Source: Echinicola sp. 20G
GTDB lineage: Bacteria; Bacteroidota; Bacteroidia; Cytophagales; Cyclobacteriaceae
Direction of reading: 5' to 3'
Length of the DNA stretch: 64,000 nt
NCBI RefSeq assembly: GCF_015533855.1
Contig: NZ_AP024154.1
Coordinates: forward strand, 5,415,501 to 5,479,500
The position numbers were made by a program, and so were the translations under genes. Below are positions 9,589-16,960 of this stretch, piece after piece (within the stretch, counting starts at the first letter, position 1; every line of letters starts with the position of its first letter). The notes below the pieces were generated by a model. That model saw nothing but the letters and a program-made list of their open reading frames with translations. It was not told the origin of the DNA and did not search any database.

Positions 9589-10362
9589 CTACTTGGAGAA
9601 ATCCTTTATACGAAGATTCCGCCAGCGAATTTGTCCTTTTCTACCCTGATGTACCTGCAAACCTATGAACCCATCTTTTCTTTCTTGACTTCTTAGGTTA
9701 GCACAAGGAACTCCATTTATCCAAGTCAATATTTGATCTCCCTTTGCATAGATGGTCACCCTATTCCATTCTTGATGGTCAATTATAGCATTTCGAGCCA
9801 TTTGATGTTCTTTCTCTTTAGATAATGGATATATCCAGCCTCCCATAGCTTCACCATAGATTCCACCTGTCCACTTCCTATTAGTGGTTTCCACTTCACA
9901 TTGGTATCCGTAGACCTGTAATAAGGAGCGATCTTTTACTATGGGTCTCTCTCCCTTTTCCAGTGGACGAGTATCTGCCCGAAACATCACACCTGAATTA
10001 CCTAAAACATCCCATTTAAACTCTGCAGTAAAAATAAAATCATCATAAGATGTTTCAGTGACCAAAAAAGAATTAAGCCTTTCCTCAGGATCACAGGTAC
10101 CCACAATATTTTCATCCTCGACGCTATATATCATTGATCCACCTTTCACACTCCACCCTGTAAGGTCTCGGCCATTAAATAAATCCGTCATAATGATTTT
10201 ATTAAGATCCGGTTCCGGTTGGGTATTTTCCTGAAGAGCAGCTGGGTTTATATTCCCTGGCCACTTTTGGTTTACTGATTGAGCTATGGCATATTTCGGT
10301 GGTAAAAAGATTACATAGCATAATAGGCAAACAAAATATGCCCTAAGTTTAAATATTCTCAT
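9589..10362 (-). CDS. DUF1080 (3-keto-disaccharide hydrolase-like) secreted protein
   Basis: Concanavalin/laminarinase-like beta-jelly-roll protein of the DUF1080 family (Pfam name 3-keto-disaccharide hydrolase), 257 aa with an N-terminal signal peptide ending near AIAQ. Family hallmarks seen: LFNGRDLTGWSVKGG (about residues 61-76), FIFTAEFKWD, NSGVMFRADTRP, GEAMGGW and WNRVTIYAKGDQILTWINGV. Members have been linked to 3-keto-glycoside hydrolysis, but many are uncharacterised, so the reaction here is open. It sits between GH105 and a sulfatase in one apparent operon, suggesting a role in oligosaccharide trimming or binding in the periplasm. No lipobox is visible. Confidence 0.85.
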   Translation of the reverse strand: MRIFKLRAYFVCLLCYVIFLPPKYAIAQSVNQKWPGNINPAALQENTQPEPDLNKIIMTDLFNGRDLTGWSVKGGSMIYSVEDENIVGTCDPEERLNSFLVTETSYDDFIFTAEFKWDVLGNSGVMFRADTRPLEKGERPIVKDRSLLQVYGYQCEVETTNRKWTGGIYGEAMGGWIYPLSKEKEHQMARNAIIDHQEWNRVTIYAKGDQILTWINGVPCANLRSQERKDGFIGLQVHQGRKGQIRWRNLRIKDFSK

Positions 10363-10477
10363 TTAATTCAAATTGGTTGATCATGCAATCAATGAAATGC
10401 TTATTGATGACAGTCTAAACTATAAATGTATCTCTTCTAAAAAAGATATTAGATATCCTATCCCTTAATTTCCTTGA

Positions 10478-11578
10478 TCAGCGCTGAACCATTTTCCATA
10501 CCTCTGACCCAGCACTGAGAAATCCCCCTACACCGAAAACGGCTGTAGTTTCAGGATCAAAAGCTACAGGATAACCTCCTACTGGCTGAATATTGATTAA
10601 ACGACCATTGGGCTTTTGCCTTTCGCAAAGTGCTTCCCATCCCTTTCTTACATGGGACTCATAATTATTATGGTCTAAAATCCCATTATTAATTCCCCAA
10701 GCCAAACCGTACACAAAAAATACCGATCCACTAATATCGTCTTGATCAGGATGTAGTGGGTCCAAAAGACTAGGAGCCCATGTTCCATTTACTTTTTGGA
10801 TACGGATGAGTTTAGCAGCCATTTTCTTAAAAACCCCTATGAAATAGTCCCTCTCAGAGTGGTCTTTAGGAAGGAATTGAAGCACTTCCACAAGTGCTGC
10901 CATTACCCATCCGTCTCCACGTGCCCAAAAGACTTTTTGTCCCCCTGGTGACACTTTGCTGATATCTCTTTTATCATGAAAATAGAGGCTATCTTTTTCG
11001 GACCAATACCATTCGTGCGACTGTTTCCATTCTTGGATCATATAGTCCAAATATTTCTTTTCTTCTGTTACAGCGCCTAAACCTGTCCACACCGGTGCTG
11101 CCATGTAAAGAGCATCACTCCAGTTCCAACGTTCACGGTTATACCTTAATCTTATCTTTCCATCTTCCCCTTGGATGGTCTTTTCAGGTGGGTTTGCCAG
11201 AATCCAATCAAATTCACCCTTCAACTTTGAAATGGTCTGGGGATTTTTTGTTAGCTGGTAAATCTTAATATAGGATAACCCAACAGCATGGTCGTCTGCA
11301 TGGTATTTTCGAGGCCCTATTTTCCAGTTATTTTGTATTCCTACATCTAGGATAGTTTGTAGATAATTTTCGTCTTCAGTGATTTCGTAAAGGTCTGTAA
11401 GCCCCATATAATACGGTGCCCAATGCCATTCCAATTCTCCGAAAGGAGCTGGGTTATGGCTTTGCCAGGTTGCTGCTTTTTCCAATCTATCAATGATAAC
11501 TTCGGGTTGAAAAACATTTTCCTTGGAATGGGTATTTAACCATAACAACCATAATATAAATCCTAGTTGTACGTTCAT
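10478..11578 (-). CDS. GH105/GH88-like unsaturated uronyl hydrolase
   Basis: Hydrolase that removes the 4,5-unsaturated uronic acid from the non-reducing end of lyase products by hydrating the double bond. The 366-residue (alpha/alpha)6 barrel shows the GH105 marks: HADDHAVG (residues 93-100), WNWSDALYMAAPVW with the probable catalytic Asp155, and FWARGDGWVMAALVEVL (217-231). The N-terminus is hydrophobic, consistent with export, but the cleavage site is unclear. It stands between DUF4861 and DUF1080 in the GntR-led operon. Together with the heparinase-type lyase and GH78 enzymes nearby this supports a uronate- and rhamnose-containing substrate such as ulvan or rhamnogalacturonan. GH88 versus GH105 cannot be settled by eye; the WaRGdGW motif favours GH105. 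Confidence 0.9.
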   Translation of the reverse strand: MNVQLGFILWLLWLNTHSKENVFQPEVIIDRLEKAATWQSHNPAPFGELEWHWAPYYMGLTDLYEITEDENYLQTILDVGIQNNWKIGPRKYHADDHAVGLSYIKIYQLTKNPQTISKLKGEFDWILANPPEKTIQGEDGKIRLRYNRERWNWSDALYMAAPVWTGLGAVTEEKKYLDYMIQEWKQSHEWYWSEKDSLYFHDKRDISKVSPGGQKVFWARGDGWVMAALVEVLQFLPKDHSERDYFIGVFKKMAAKLIRIQKVNGTWAPSLLDPLHPDQDDISGSVFFVYGLAWGINNGILDHNNYESHVRKGWEALCERQKPNGRLINIQPVGGYPVAFDPETTAVFGVGGFLSAGSEVWKMVQR

Positions 11579-11593
11579 ATTCTTAATTCTTAT

Positions 11594-12475
11594 TTAATCG
11601 TTCTCTGATACGTTTTGCAGATAATTACTCCAGTCAGCAGAGGTTTTAATAGTCCCTTCCTTTTCCCAACCATAACCCGCCTTATATTCGACTTTTCCTA
11701 AAGCATCTGTAGAAGTAATCAGTAAGGCGTTCCCCTCATCTTTTCGTATGGGCTCAAGTAGCATATATGTACTAATTTTATTAGGGTCCATAACAACACC
11801 TGTTCCTACACCAAAACCATCGATGATTTCCCAACAAGTCATATAACCATTTGACAGATCATTTGTCACTTCAGCTTTTCCATCATGTGTAGTAATTCCT
11901 ATGGCTATGGGTAAGCCTACGGCCAATTTGCCGTTTTTCCAGAAAGTAGAGGCAACAGAATAAAACCGGTCTCCCAAATGGATGGATATCTGCTTTTCCT
12001 CCTTGTAAATATCTCCTTTATACTCCCAATCATAGGTCAAAACAAAAATCGTCTCTCTTTTCTTACTTTTGATAATCTTCCACTCGGTATAAGTATTGGA
12101 AGTAATCAGCGTATCTTCAATCCATAGGCCCAGTCCTCCACATCCCCGAGAAGATCCAACATGATACGGATCATACCCCTCCCCATGGTCTCGGTGGTAG
12201 GAATACTTTGCTTCATTATCTATGTACCATTTATCAATGATAGGATAATCTACCCGCTTGAGCCAACAATCAATCCCGCTATCTTCCGTTCTTTGGCGCA
12301 TAGTAGGTCCATAGGCCCTGAAGGCTACCAGGTCATTTTCCCAAGCAAAGTCGTCTGCCCGCTCAGGGACATGCCTAGCATAAGTTCTAATTTGAGCCGT
12401 GCGATGAACGCTGCATGAGATGAGCAGCAGTACTGTAACTACATTCCCAAGCAGCTGAAATAGAGGTTTTACCAT
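11594..12475 (-). CDS. DUF4861 lipoprotein
   Basis: I assign this to DUF4861 from the overall pattern: RTYARHVPERADDFAWEND near the N-terminus, VAFRAYGP, then a beta-rich body. From the ATG at 12475 it is 293 residues with a lipoprotein signal, lipobox LLISC (Cys21). The 14-residue extension to 12517 would spoil the signal and is not used. DUF4861 proteins are frequent beside lyases, GH105 and GH88 in Bacteroidota polysaccharide loci; their reaction is not established to my knowledge. Here it is encoded 16 bp before GH105, so it probably works on the same unsaturated oligosaccharides, as an enzyme or as a binding protein. Confidence 0.8.
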   Translation of the reverse strand: MVKPLFQLLGNVVTVLLLISCSVHRTAQIRTYARHVPERADDFAWENDLVAFRAYGPTMRQRTEDSGIDCWLKRVDYPIIDKWYIDNEAKYSYHRDHGEGYDPYHVGSSRGCGGLGLWIEDTLITSNTYTEWKIIKSKKRETIFVLTYDWEYKGDIYKEEKQISIHLGDRFYSVASTFWKNGKLAVGLPIAIGITTHDGKAEVTNDLSNGYMTCWEIIDGFGVGTGVVMDPNKISTYMLLEPIRKDEGNALLITSTDALGKVEYKAGYGWEKEGTIKTSADWSNYLQNVSEND

Positions 12476-12638
12476 GCTATAGCGAAAAAGTAATTGTATT
12501 TTATATTCATTGATCATTTTTTATCATTTCTCTATCTGCCACACTTTTCGGAAACCTATTGAAGCCTAATTAAATTGCATGACAAAGCTACTCCCCTTTA
12601 TCAAATAAGCCGCTTGCATAAAGATGATTCCGCGATAG

Positions 12639-14273
12639 TCAGGGGCGATTCTTTAAGGGATAACGACTGTTGAGATTTGCCGGCATTGCTGAAGGTGTAT
12701 ATTCAGCCCCCGTCCCCCGGTCTCCTTGGGGTTTATAATGAGGACTATTGTGCGTACTCTCCGGCCTGTAATTACTTTTTCCACTTTCAGTCTTCCACCA
12801 CATCAACCATTGCATATCCAGCTCATTGACCTTTTCGGGATATTGACTGGATAAATCACGTGTTTCCATGGGGTCTGTTTCTGTATCATATAATTCCCAT
12901 CCGTTTCCATCGACTTCCACCAAACTCCACTTATCCGTTCGTATTGCACGGTTATCCATAAATTGAAAATACATAGGTGATTTTCTCTCCCATTCTTCCC
13001 CTTTGAGTAAGGCTGCAAAAGACTCCCCTGCCACCACTTTTGTATTATTTTGATCCGTACTTTTTTTATCCATATTGCCAGCGACATCCAAGAAAGTAGG
13101 AAAAACATCGATCACATGTAGTGGATCAAAAAGTAAAGTTCCACTATTACGAATTGTTTTAGGCCACCAGGCAATGGCACCGGTTTTTACCCCTCCCCCA
13201 TGCTGGCTTATTTTATAGAGTCTCCTTGGCGTAACACTGGCATAAGCCCAACCTGTTCCGGGCTGATAGTTTGACCCAATATCACCGGGTAGCACTCCCT
13301 TTTGGAGCATAACACTGTCCATCACTGAAAAAGAATCTGTTCCGTTGTCACTAAGGAATATCACCAAGGTATTTTCAGCGAGACCGTTTACTTTTAAACT
13401 TTCCATCAATTTGCCTACTCCATTGTCCATGCGCTCTACCATTGCGGCATAAACAGACATTCTTAGGTCCTCCAAATCCTTTTGGGCAAAACTCAAGCTT
13501 TCCCATTCTGGAAGGTTTTGTGGATAACCAGGAAGAGGGGTGTTTTCATTGACCAGCCCTATGGCTTTTTGTCTTTTCACACGAGCCTCCCTAATAGCCT
13601 GCCAACCTGAAAGATAGGTCCCGCGGTATTTCATAATGTCTTCCTTGGGGGCCTGTAGGGGATTATGGGGGGACTGGTAGCTCAAATAAAGAAAAAAGGG
13701 TTGGTCTTTATGGCCTGCCCTTTCATTAACAAATGATACGGCCCGCTCACTAAATTCATCCGTACTGTAAAATTCATTGTCAAAATCTTTATATATTTTT
13801 TTGTTCTCCCGATAGTCGGAACTGCCCTGAAAATAGGTAGAATAGCCTCCCAAAAAACCAAAAAAATAATCAAAGCCTTTTTCATTGGGTTCACCATTTA
13901 AATGCCACTTACCGATAAGCCCAGTGCTGTATCCTTCTTTTTTTAATTCTTGAGCAATATTCTCCCCATGTTCTATCCCATAACCGACTTTAGGCCACCA
14001 TTGTCCTGTGAGTAGTGAACTTCTTGAAATCACGCACATTCCTGCATTGTTCATATTGGGAAGCCTCACTCCTTCATTGGCTATACTGTTCAGAAAGGGA
14101 GTTTGAATTTCACCGCCGAAACAGCCTAAATCACTATATCCTAAATCATCAGCGACTATTAGAATTATATTGGGTTGTTTTATGGTAATCGATTCTTTCT
14201 TTGTACAAGAAAAAAAAACAGGCAGAAAAGACATGATGGCAAAAAATAGGTTAAATGACATGATTTTATTCAT
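12639..14273 (-). CDS. S1-family sulfatase with unusual CVISR active-site motif
   Basis: Sulfatase fold lipoprotein. From the ATG at 14273 the protein (544 aa) has lipobox VFFSC (Cys23), then NIILIVADDLGYSDLG with the metal Asp pair, GKWHLNGEP, VIFLSDNGTDS and a C-terminal ELYDTETDPMETRDL region, all normal for S1 sulfatases. The active-site motif reads Cys80-Val-Ile-Ser-Arg84, so the usual Pro (or Ala) at position +2 of CxPxR is Ile. The DNA was checked directly at about 14022-14045. Formylglycine conversion may be altered, or this may be a known subfamily variant. The longer frame to 14339 adds 22 residues before the signal and is rejected. Second gene of the GntR-led operon. Confidence 0.9.
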   Translation of the reverse strand: MNKIMSFNLFFAIMSFLPVFFSCTKKESITIKQPNIILIVADDLGYSDLGCFGGEIQTPFLNSIANEGVRLPNMNNAGMCVISRSSLLTGQWWPKVGYGIEHGENIAQELKKEGYSTGLIGKWHLNGEPNEKGFDYFFGFLGGYSTYFQGSSDYRENKKIYKDFDNEFYSTDEFSERAVSFVNERAGHKDQPFFLYLSYQSPHNPLQAPKEDIMKYRGTYLSGWQAIREARVKRQKAIGLVNENTPLPGYPQNLPEWESLSFAQKDLEDLRMSVYAAMVERMDNGVGKLMESLKVNGLAENTLVIFLSDNGTDSFSVMDSVMLQKGVLPGDIGSNYQPGTGWAYASVTPRRLYKISQHGGGVKTGAIAWWPKTIRNSGTLLFDPLHVIDVFPTFLDVAGNMDKKSTDQNNTKVVAGESFAALLKGEEWERKSPMYFQFMDNRAIRTDKWSLVEVDGNGWELYDTETDPMETRDLSSQYPEKVNELDMQWLMWWKTESGKSNYRPESTHNSPHYKPQGDRGTGAEYTPSAMPANLNSRYPLKNRP

Positions 14274-14386
14274 TCTATACGTTCTTTTCAATACTATATC
14301 TGCCCAAATTTGAGACAGGTATATAAGACTGTTCAACAATTATTAGATTTGATTCCTAATTTGATAAATTCTTTTGAAAGCGTATG

Positions 14387-15430
14387 TTATATACTTCCTC
14401 GGTCAATAAAGTCAAAATAATTTTGTACCGTCTCACATTTATTCTTCTTCAGCATATATGCAGCTGAGTCTGCCATCACTTCAAAGTCGGTACTCAGTAC
14501 GGATATTTCCATTACTTTTTTCAAAGGGGTTTCATTGTAGGAAATCACACCTAGATCAAGACCTAATCGAAGTTCACTTCCTTTTACTTGTTGTAAAAAG
14601 TTAATTAGGTCTGACTCATCTATAATAATATAGGCATCTCCTTTCTGGAACTCCATGTAGGGATATATTTTATCAATTATTTCAGCATCACAGTTTATAT
14701 CTTTACAGAATTTGGTAAAACCATTTTTAATCTCATTTGGATAAGGATAAAATGGGTTTTCAGGAAACACCAATACTATTTTCTTATATTTTTTTTTATT
14801 TATAATTGCAGAGCATAAGGCATAATAGATGTCCCATTTAAAATCTTGGTAAATACATGGTACTAACTCTCCTAATTCTGGAAGGTATTTATCCATTAAT
14901 AACAATTGTCCTGCAGGCATAGCCTTGAAGTAGTCTAACACTTTGTCAACCACATCCTGTTTATCATTAAAGTGAGGCATGACCACGAAGTGATCATAGA
15001 TCAATTGATTTTCCTTTAATATTTCGCGTAGGTTATTGGCACTGCAATGATGCACCTTTAAATCCACATGGAAGTCCGCTCCTACAGCATCAACAAATGC
15101 GTTAAAAATTTTAAGTTTATAATTGCTCAGCTTATTTAAAACGATTAACACCTTTGTTTTGGACAAATTAACGTTACGAGCTACAAAAAAACCTTTACTC
15201 ATAACTGAGACAACTATTTTTTTTTCACGTAGGTAATTCAATGTTTTGACAATGGTGTCTTTTGAAAGTCCAGTGATATCTTTTAATTCACTAATTGAGG
15301 GAAGTTTTTCTCCAATTTCTAAATCCTTTCTTTCTATAGATTGGATAATTAAATCGGATAGCTGCTTGTATTTTGGGACCCTTGAGGATTCGTATAATAA
15401 ACTTTCAAAAATTTTTGATTCGCAAATCAT
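14387..15430 (-). CDS. GntR-family regulator with sugar-binding-like C-terminal domain (copy 1)
   Basis: DNA-binding regulator of 347 residues. The winged helix is at about residues 18-85 (VPKYKQLSDLIIQSIERKD, LPSISELKDITGLSKDTIVK), followed by a C-terminal LacI/periplasmic-binding-like domain (KVLIVLNKLSNYKLK ... MADSAAYML) suited to binding a sugar or sugar phosphate. It leads the sulfatase/GH105 operon and has a same-length paralogue at 38474-39517 that is very similar throughout. The leader of about 300 nt contains promoter B and an inverted repeat at 15508-15533 that could be an autoregulatory operator. Similar architecture is known for the Bacteroides fucose regulator FucR. The ligand is unknown; rhamnose or a uronate derivative would fit the context. 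Confidence 0.88.
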   Translation of the reverse strand: MICESKIFESLLYESSRVPKYKQLSDLIIQSIERKDLEIGEKLPSISELKDITGLSKDTIVKTLNYLREKKIVVSVMSKGFFVARNVNLSKTKVLIVLNKLSNYKLKIFNAFVDAVGADFHVDLKVHHCSANNLREILKENQLIYDHFVVMPHFNDKQDVVDKVLDYFKAMPAGQLLLMDKYLPELGELVPCIYQDFKWDIYYALCSAIINKKKYKKIVLVFPENPFYPYPNEIKNGFTKFCKDINCDAEIIDKIYPYMEFQKGDAYIIIDESDLINFLQQVKGSELRLGLDLGVISYNETPLKKVMEISVLSTDFEVMADSAAYMLKKNKCETVQNYFDFIDRGSI

Positions 15431-15507
15431 GGATATAGTGGGTTGGGTTAATGATAATCATCTCAAAGTATGACATTTTGGACAAGCCTAAACATCAATC
15501 CTCGTTT

Positions 15508-15533
15508 AACAATAGGTAAATTACACTATTGTT
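15508..15533. promoter_or_regulatory. Inverted repeat, candidate GntR operator
   Basis: Perfect 8-bp arms AACAATAG (15508-15515) and CTATTGTT (15526-15533) around a 10-bp centre that itself contains the near-palindrome GTAAATTAC. It lies about 80-105 bp upstream of the GntR start in the leader of its own operon, a position that suits autoregulation. No copy was found upstream of the second GntR gene. Confidence 0.35.
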
Positions 15534-15723
15534 TTAAGAGGAGTCACTACTCATTGAATGCCAAATACCCTCACATTAAAATAATAATCAGCTTTACATT
15601 CTATTAATTTGGAAAGTAAAAATGATCCTAATCAGGTTATTTTACTTAGTGAGGTTCATCGAATTCTATTAAATAAATTATTAATAATCTAATGAATAAT
15701 GATATTTTCTAAATATTCAGAGA

Positions 15724-15768
15724 TAAATATAATTATTTCGCTTTTGAATGGTAACCTGTATCCTACTG
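15724..15768 (-). promoter_or_regulatory. Candidate promoter/operator B for the GntR-sulfatase-GH105 operon
   Basis: Minus strand TACAGGTTAC (plus 15751-15760) followed after exactly 19 bp by TATATTTA (15724-15731), one mismatch from TAnnTTTG. The plus-strand word GTAACCTGTATCCTACTG (15751-15768) differs from promoter A at only two positions. The implied 5' leader is roughly 290 nt. Confidence 0.5.
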
Positions 15769-15842
15769 CTCTAAAAATCTTTAAGAACAGAAAAGTCGAT
15801 TTAGCCAGTTAGCTATAAAATTAAAAGTACTGTTACCTAAAA

Positions 15843-15882
15843 TAGCACAGAGTTTAGTTTCCAATAACAAATCTCTGTGCTA
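15843..15882 (-). terminator. Hairpin downstream of the KduD-like gene
   Basis: Perfect 10-bp stem TAGCACAGAG / CTCTGTGCTA with a 20-nt loop, extendable by TTT/AAA past one bulged base. On the minus strand a short T-rich run (TTTTAGG) follows. It lies about 185 nt after the stop at 16067 and just before promoter B, so it probably ends the 24224-16067 operon. Confidence 0.55.
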
Positions 15883-16066
15883 ATGACTTTAATAATTTAA
15901 TCCATATGGACAGCATACAGTATTTAAAAGGCTTCTTTTAAATACTCTTCCATTAGGTTCGCATCTCCTGCGAACCAATCATTACTATAAATTAATATAC
16001 CCCCCCTTAAACAAATGATTATGAGATTTTTATCAAAATCACATTTCCCATAATCATTCAACCAGT

Positions 16067-16855
16067 TTATTCCTCTCCGTGAGGTTTACCTATCGTAGCC
16101 AAAATCCCCCCATCCACATATACCACCTGTCCATTGACAAAATCACTTGCTCTTGAAGCCAAAAAAACGGTAGTACCTTGAAGGTCCTCCGGATCTCCCC
16201 ACCTTCCGGCGGGCGTGCGGTTAATTATAAAATCATTGAAGGGATGCCCATCTACCCTGATAGGAGCCGTTTGGGAAGTGGCAAAATAGCCAGGACCTAT
16301 GCCATTAACCTGAATATTGTACTTGGCCCACTCAGTAGCCAGATTTCTGGTCAACATCTTAAGCCCCCCCTTACCGGCCGCATAGGCAGAAACTGAATTA
16401 CGCCCCAGTTCACTCATCATTGAACAGATATTGATGATCTTTCCTCCCCCGTTTTCTTTCATCGTCCTTCCTACCCTTTGGGACATAATAAAAGGAGAAA
16501 TCAAATCCACCTCTACTACCTTTTTAAAATCCGCGGGGTCCATTTCCATTGCTGGAACTCTCATTATAATACCTGCATTATTTACTAAAATATTGATAGG
16601 ACCATATTCTTTTTCAATTGACGATATATTTTCATCCACTGCTTTTGAATCTGTCACATCAAATAAATACCCCTTGGCTTCAATTCCTTTTGCAGCGTAC
16701 TCTTTAACGGCATTATCTATCTTCTCTTGATTGATATCATTGAACAATAATTTAGCCCCGCTTTTAGCTAAAGCCGTAGCCATGGCCATCCCTAATCCAT
16801 GCGTAGCACCGGTAACCATGGCCACTTTTCCCGTTAAATCAAATAACTCTTTCAT
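16067..16855 (-). CDS. kduD: KduD-like short-chain dehydrogenase (uronate catabolism)
   Basis: NAD(P)-dependent SDR of 262 residues, most like 2-dehydro-3-deoxy-D-gluconate 5-dehydrogenase (KduD) or gluconate 5-dehydrogenase. Seen: cofactor motif TGATHGLG (15-22), NNAG (92-95), catalytic Ser145, Tyr158 and Lys162, and the C-terminal DFVNGQVVYVDGGILATIGK typical of this group. No signal peptide, so cytoplasmic. KduD interconverts 2,5-diketo-3-deoxygluconate and KDG, the step after spontaneous or KduI-catalysed rearrangement of unsaturated uronates. It follows the heparinase-type lyase, which fits. KduI, KDG kinase and KDPG aldolase were not found in the window. The exact substrate within the SDR family remains uncertain. 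Confidence 0.8.
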   Translation of the reverse strand: MKELFDLTGKVAMVTGATHGLGMAMATALAKSGAKLLFNDINQEKIDNAVKEYAAKGIEAKGYLFDVTDSKAVDENISSIEKEYGPINILVNNAGIIMRVPAMEMDPADFKKVVEVDLISPFIMSQRVGRTMKENGGGKIINICSMMSELGRNSVSAYAAGKGGLKMLTRNLATEWAKYNIQVNGIGPGYFATSQTAPIRVDGHPFNDFIINRTPAGRWGDPEDLQGTTVFLASRASDFVNGQVVYVDGGILATIGKPHGEE

Positions 16856-16960
16856 TTTATGCTTTTATATAATTAGTAGTATACAAATCAAATTATATTC
16901 TTTCCCTCTAGTGAAGTTGTAAATACGGTATAGAGATAGTACCCCGTTTTCTTTTTTAGG

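Larger units (their letters stand above)
15431..16066. other. Intergenic region between GntR copy 1 and the KduD-like gene
   Basis: 636 bp with no credible gene. From left to right it holds the inverted repeat at 15508-15533, promoter B at 15724-15768 and the hairpin at 15843-15882. The remaining AT-rich sequence shows nothing I can name. Confidence 0.6.
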
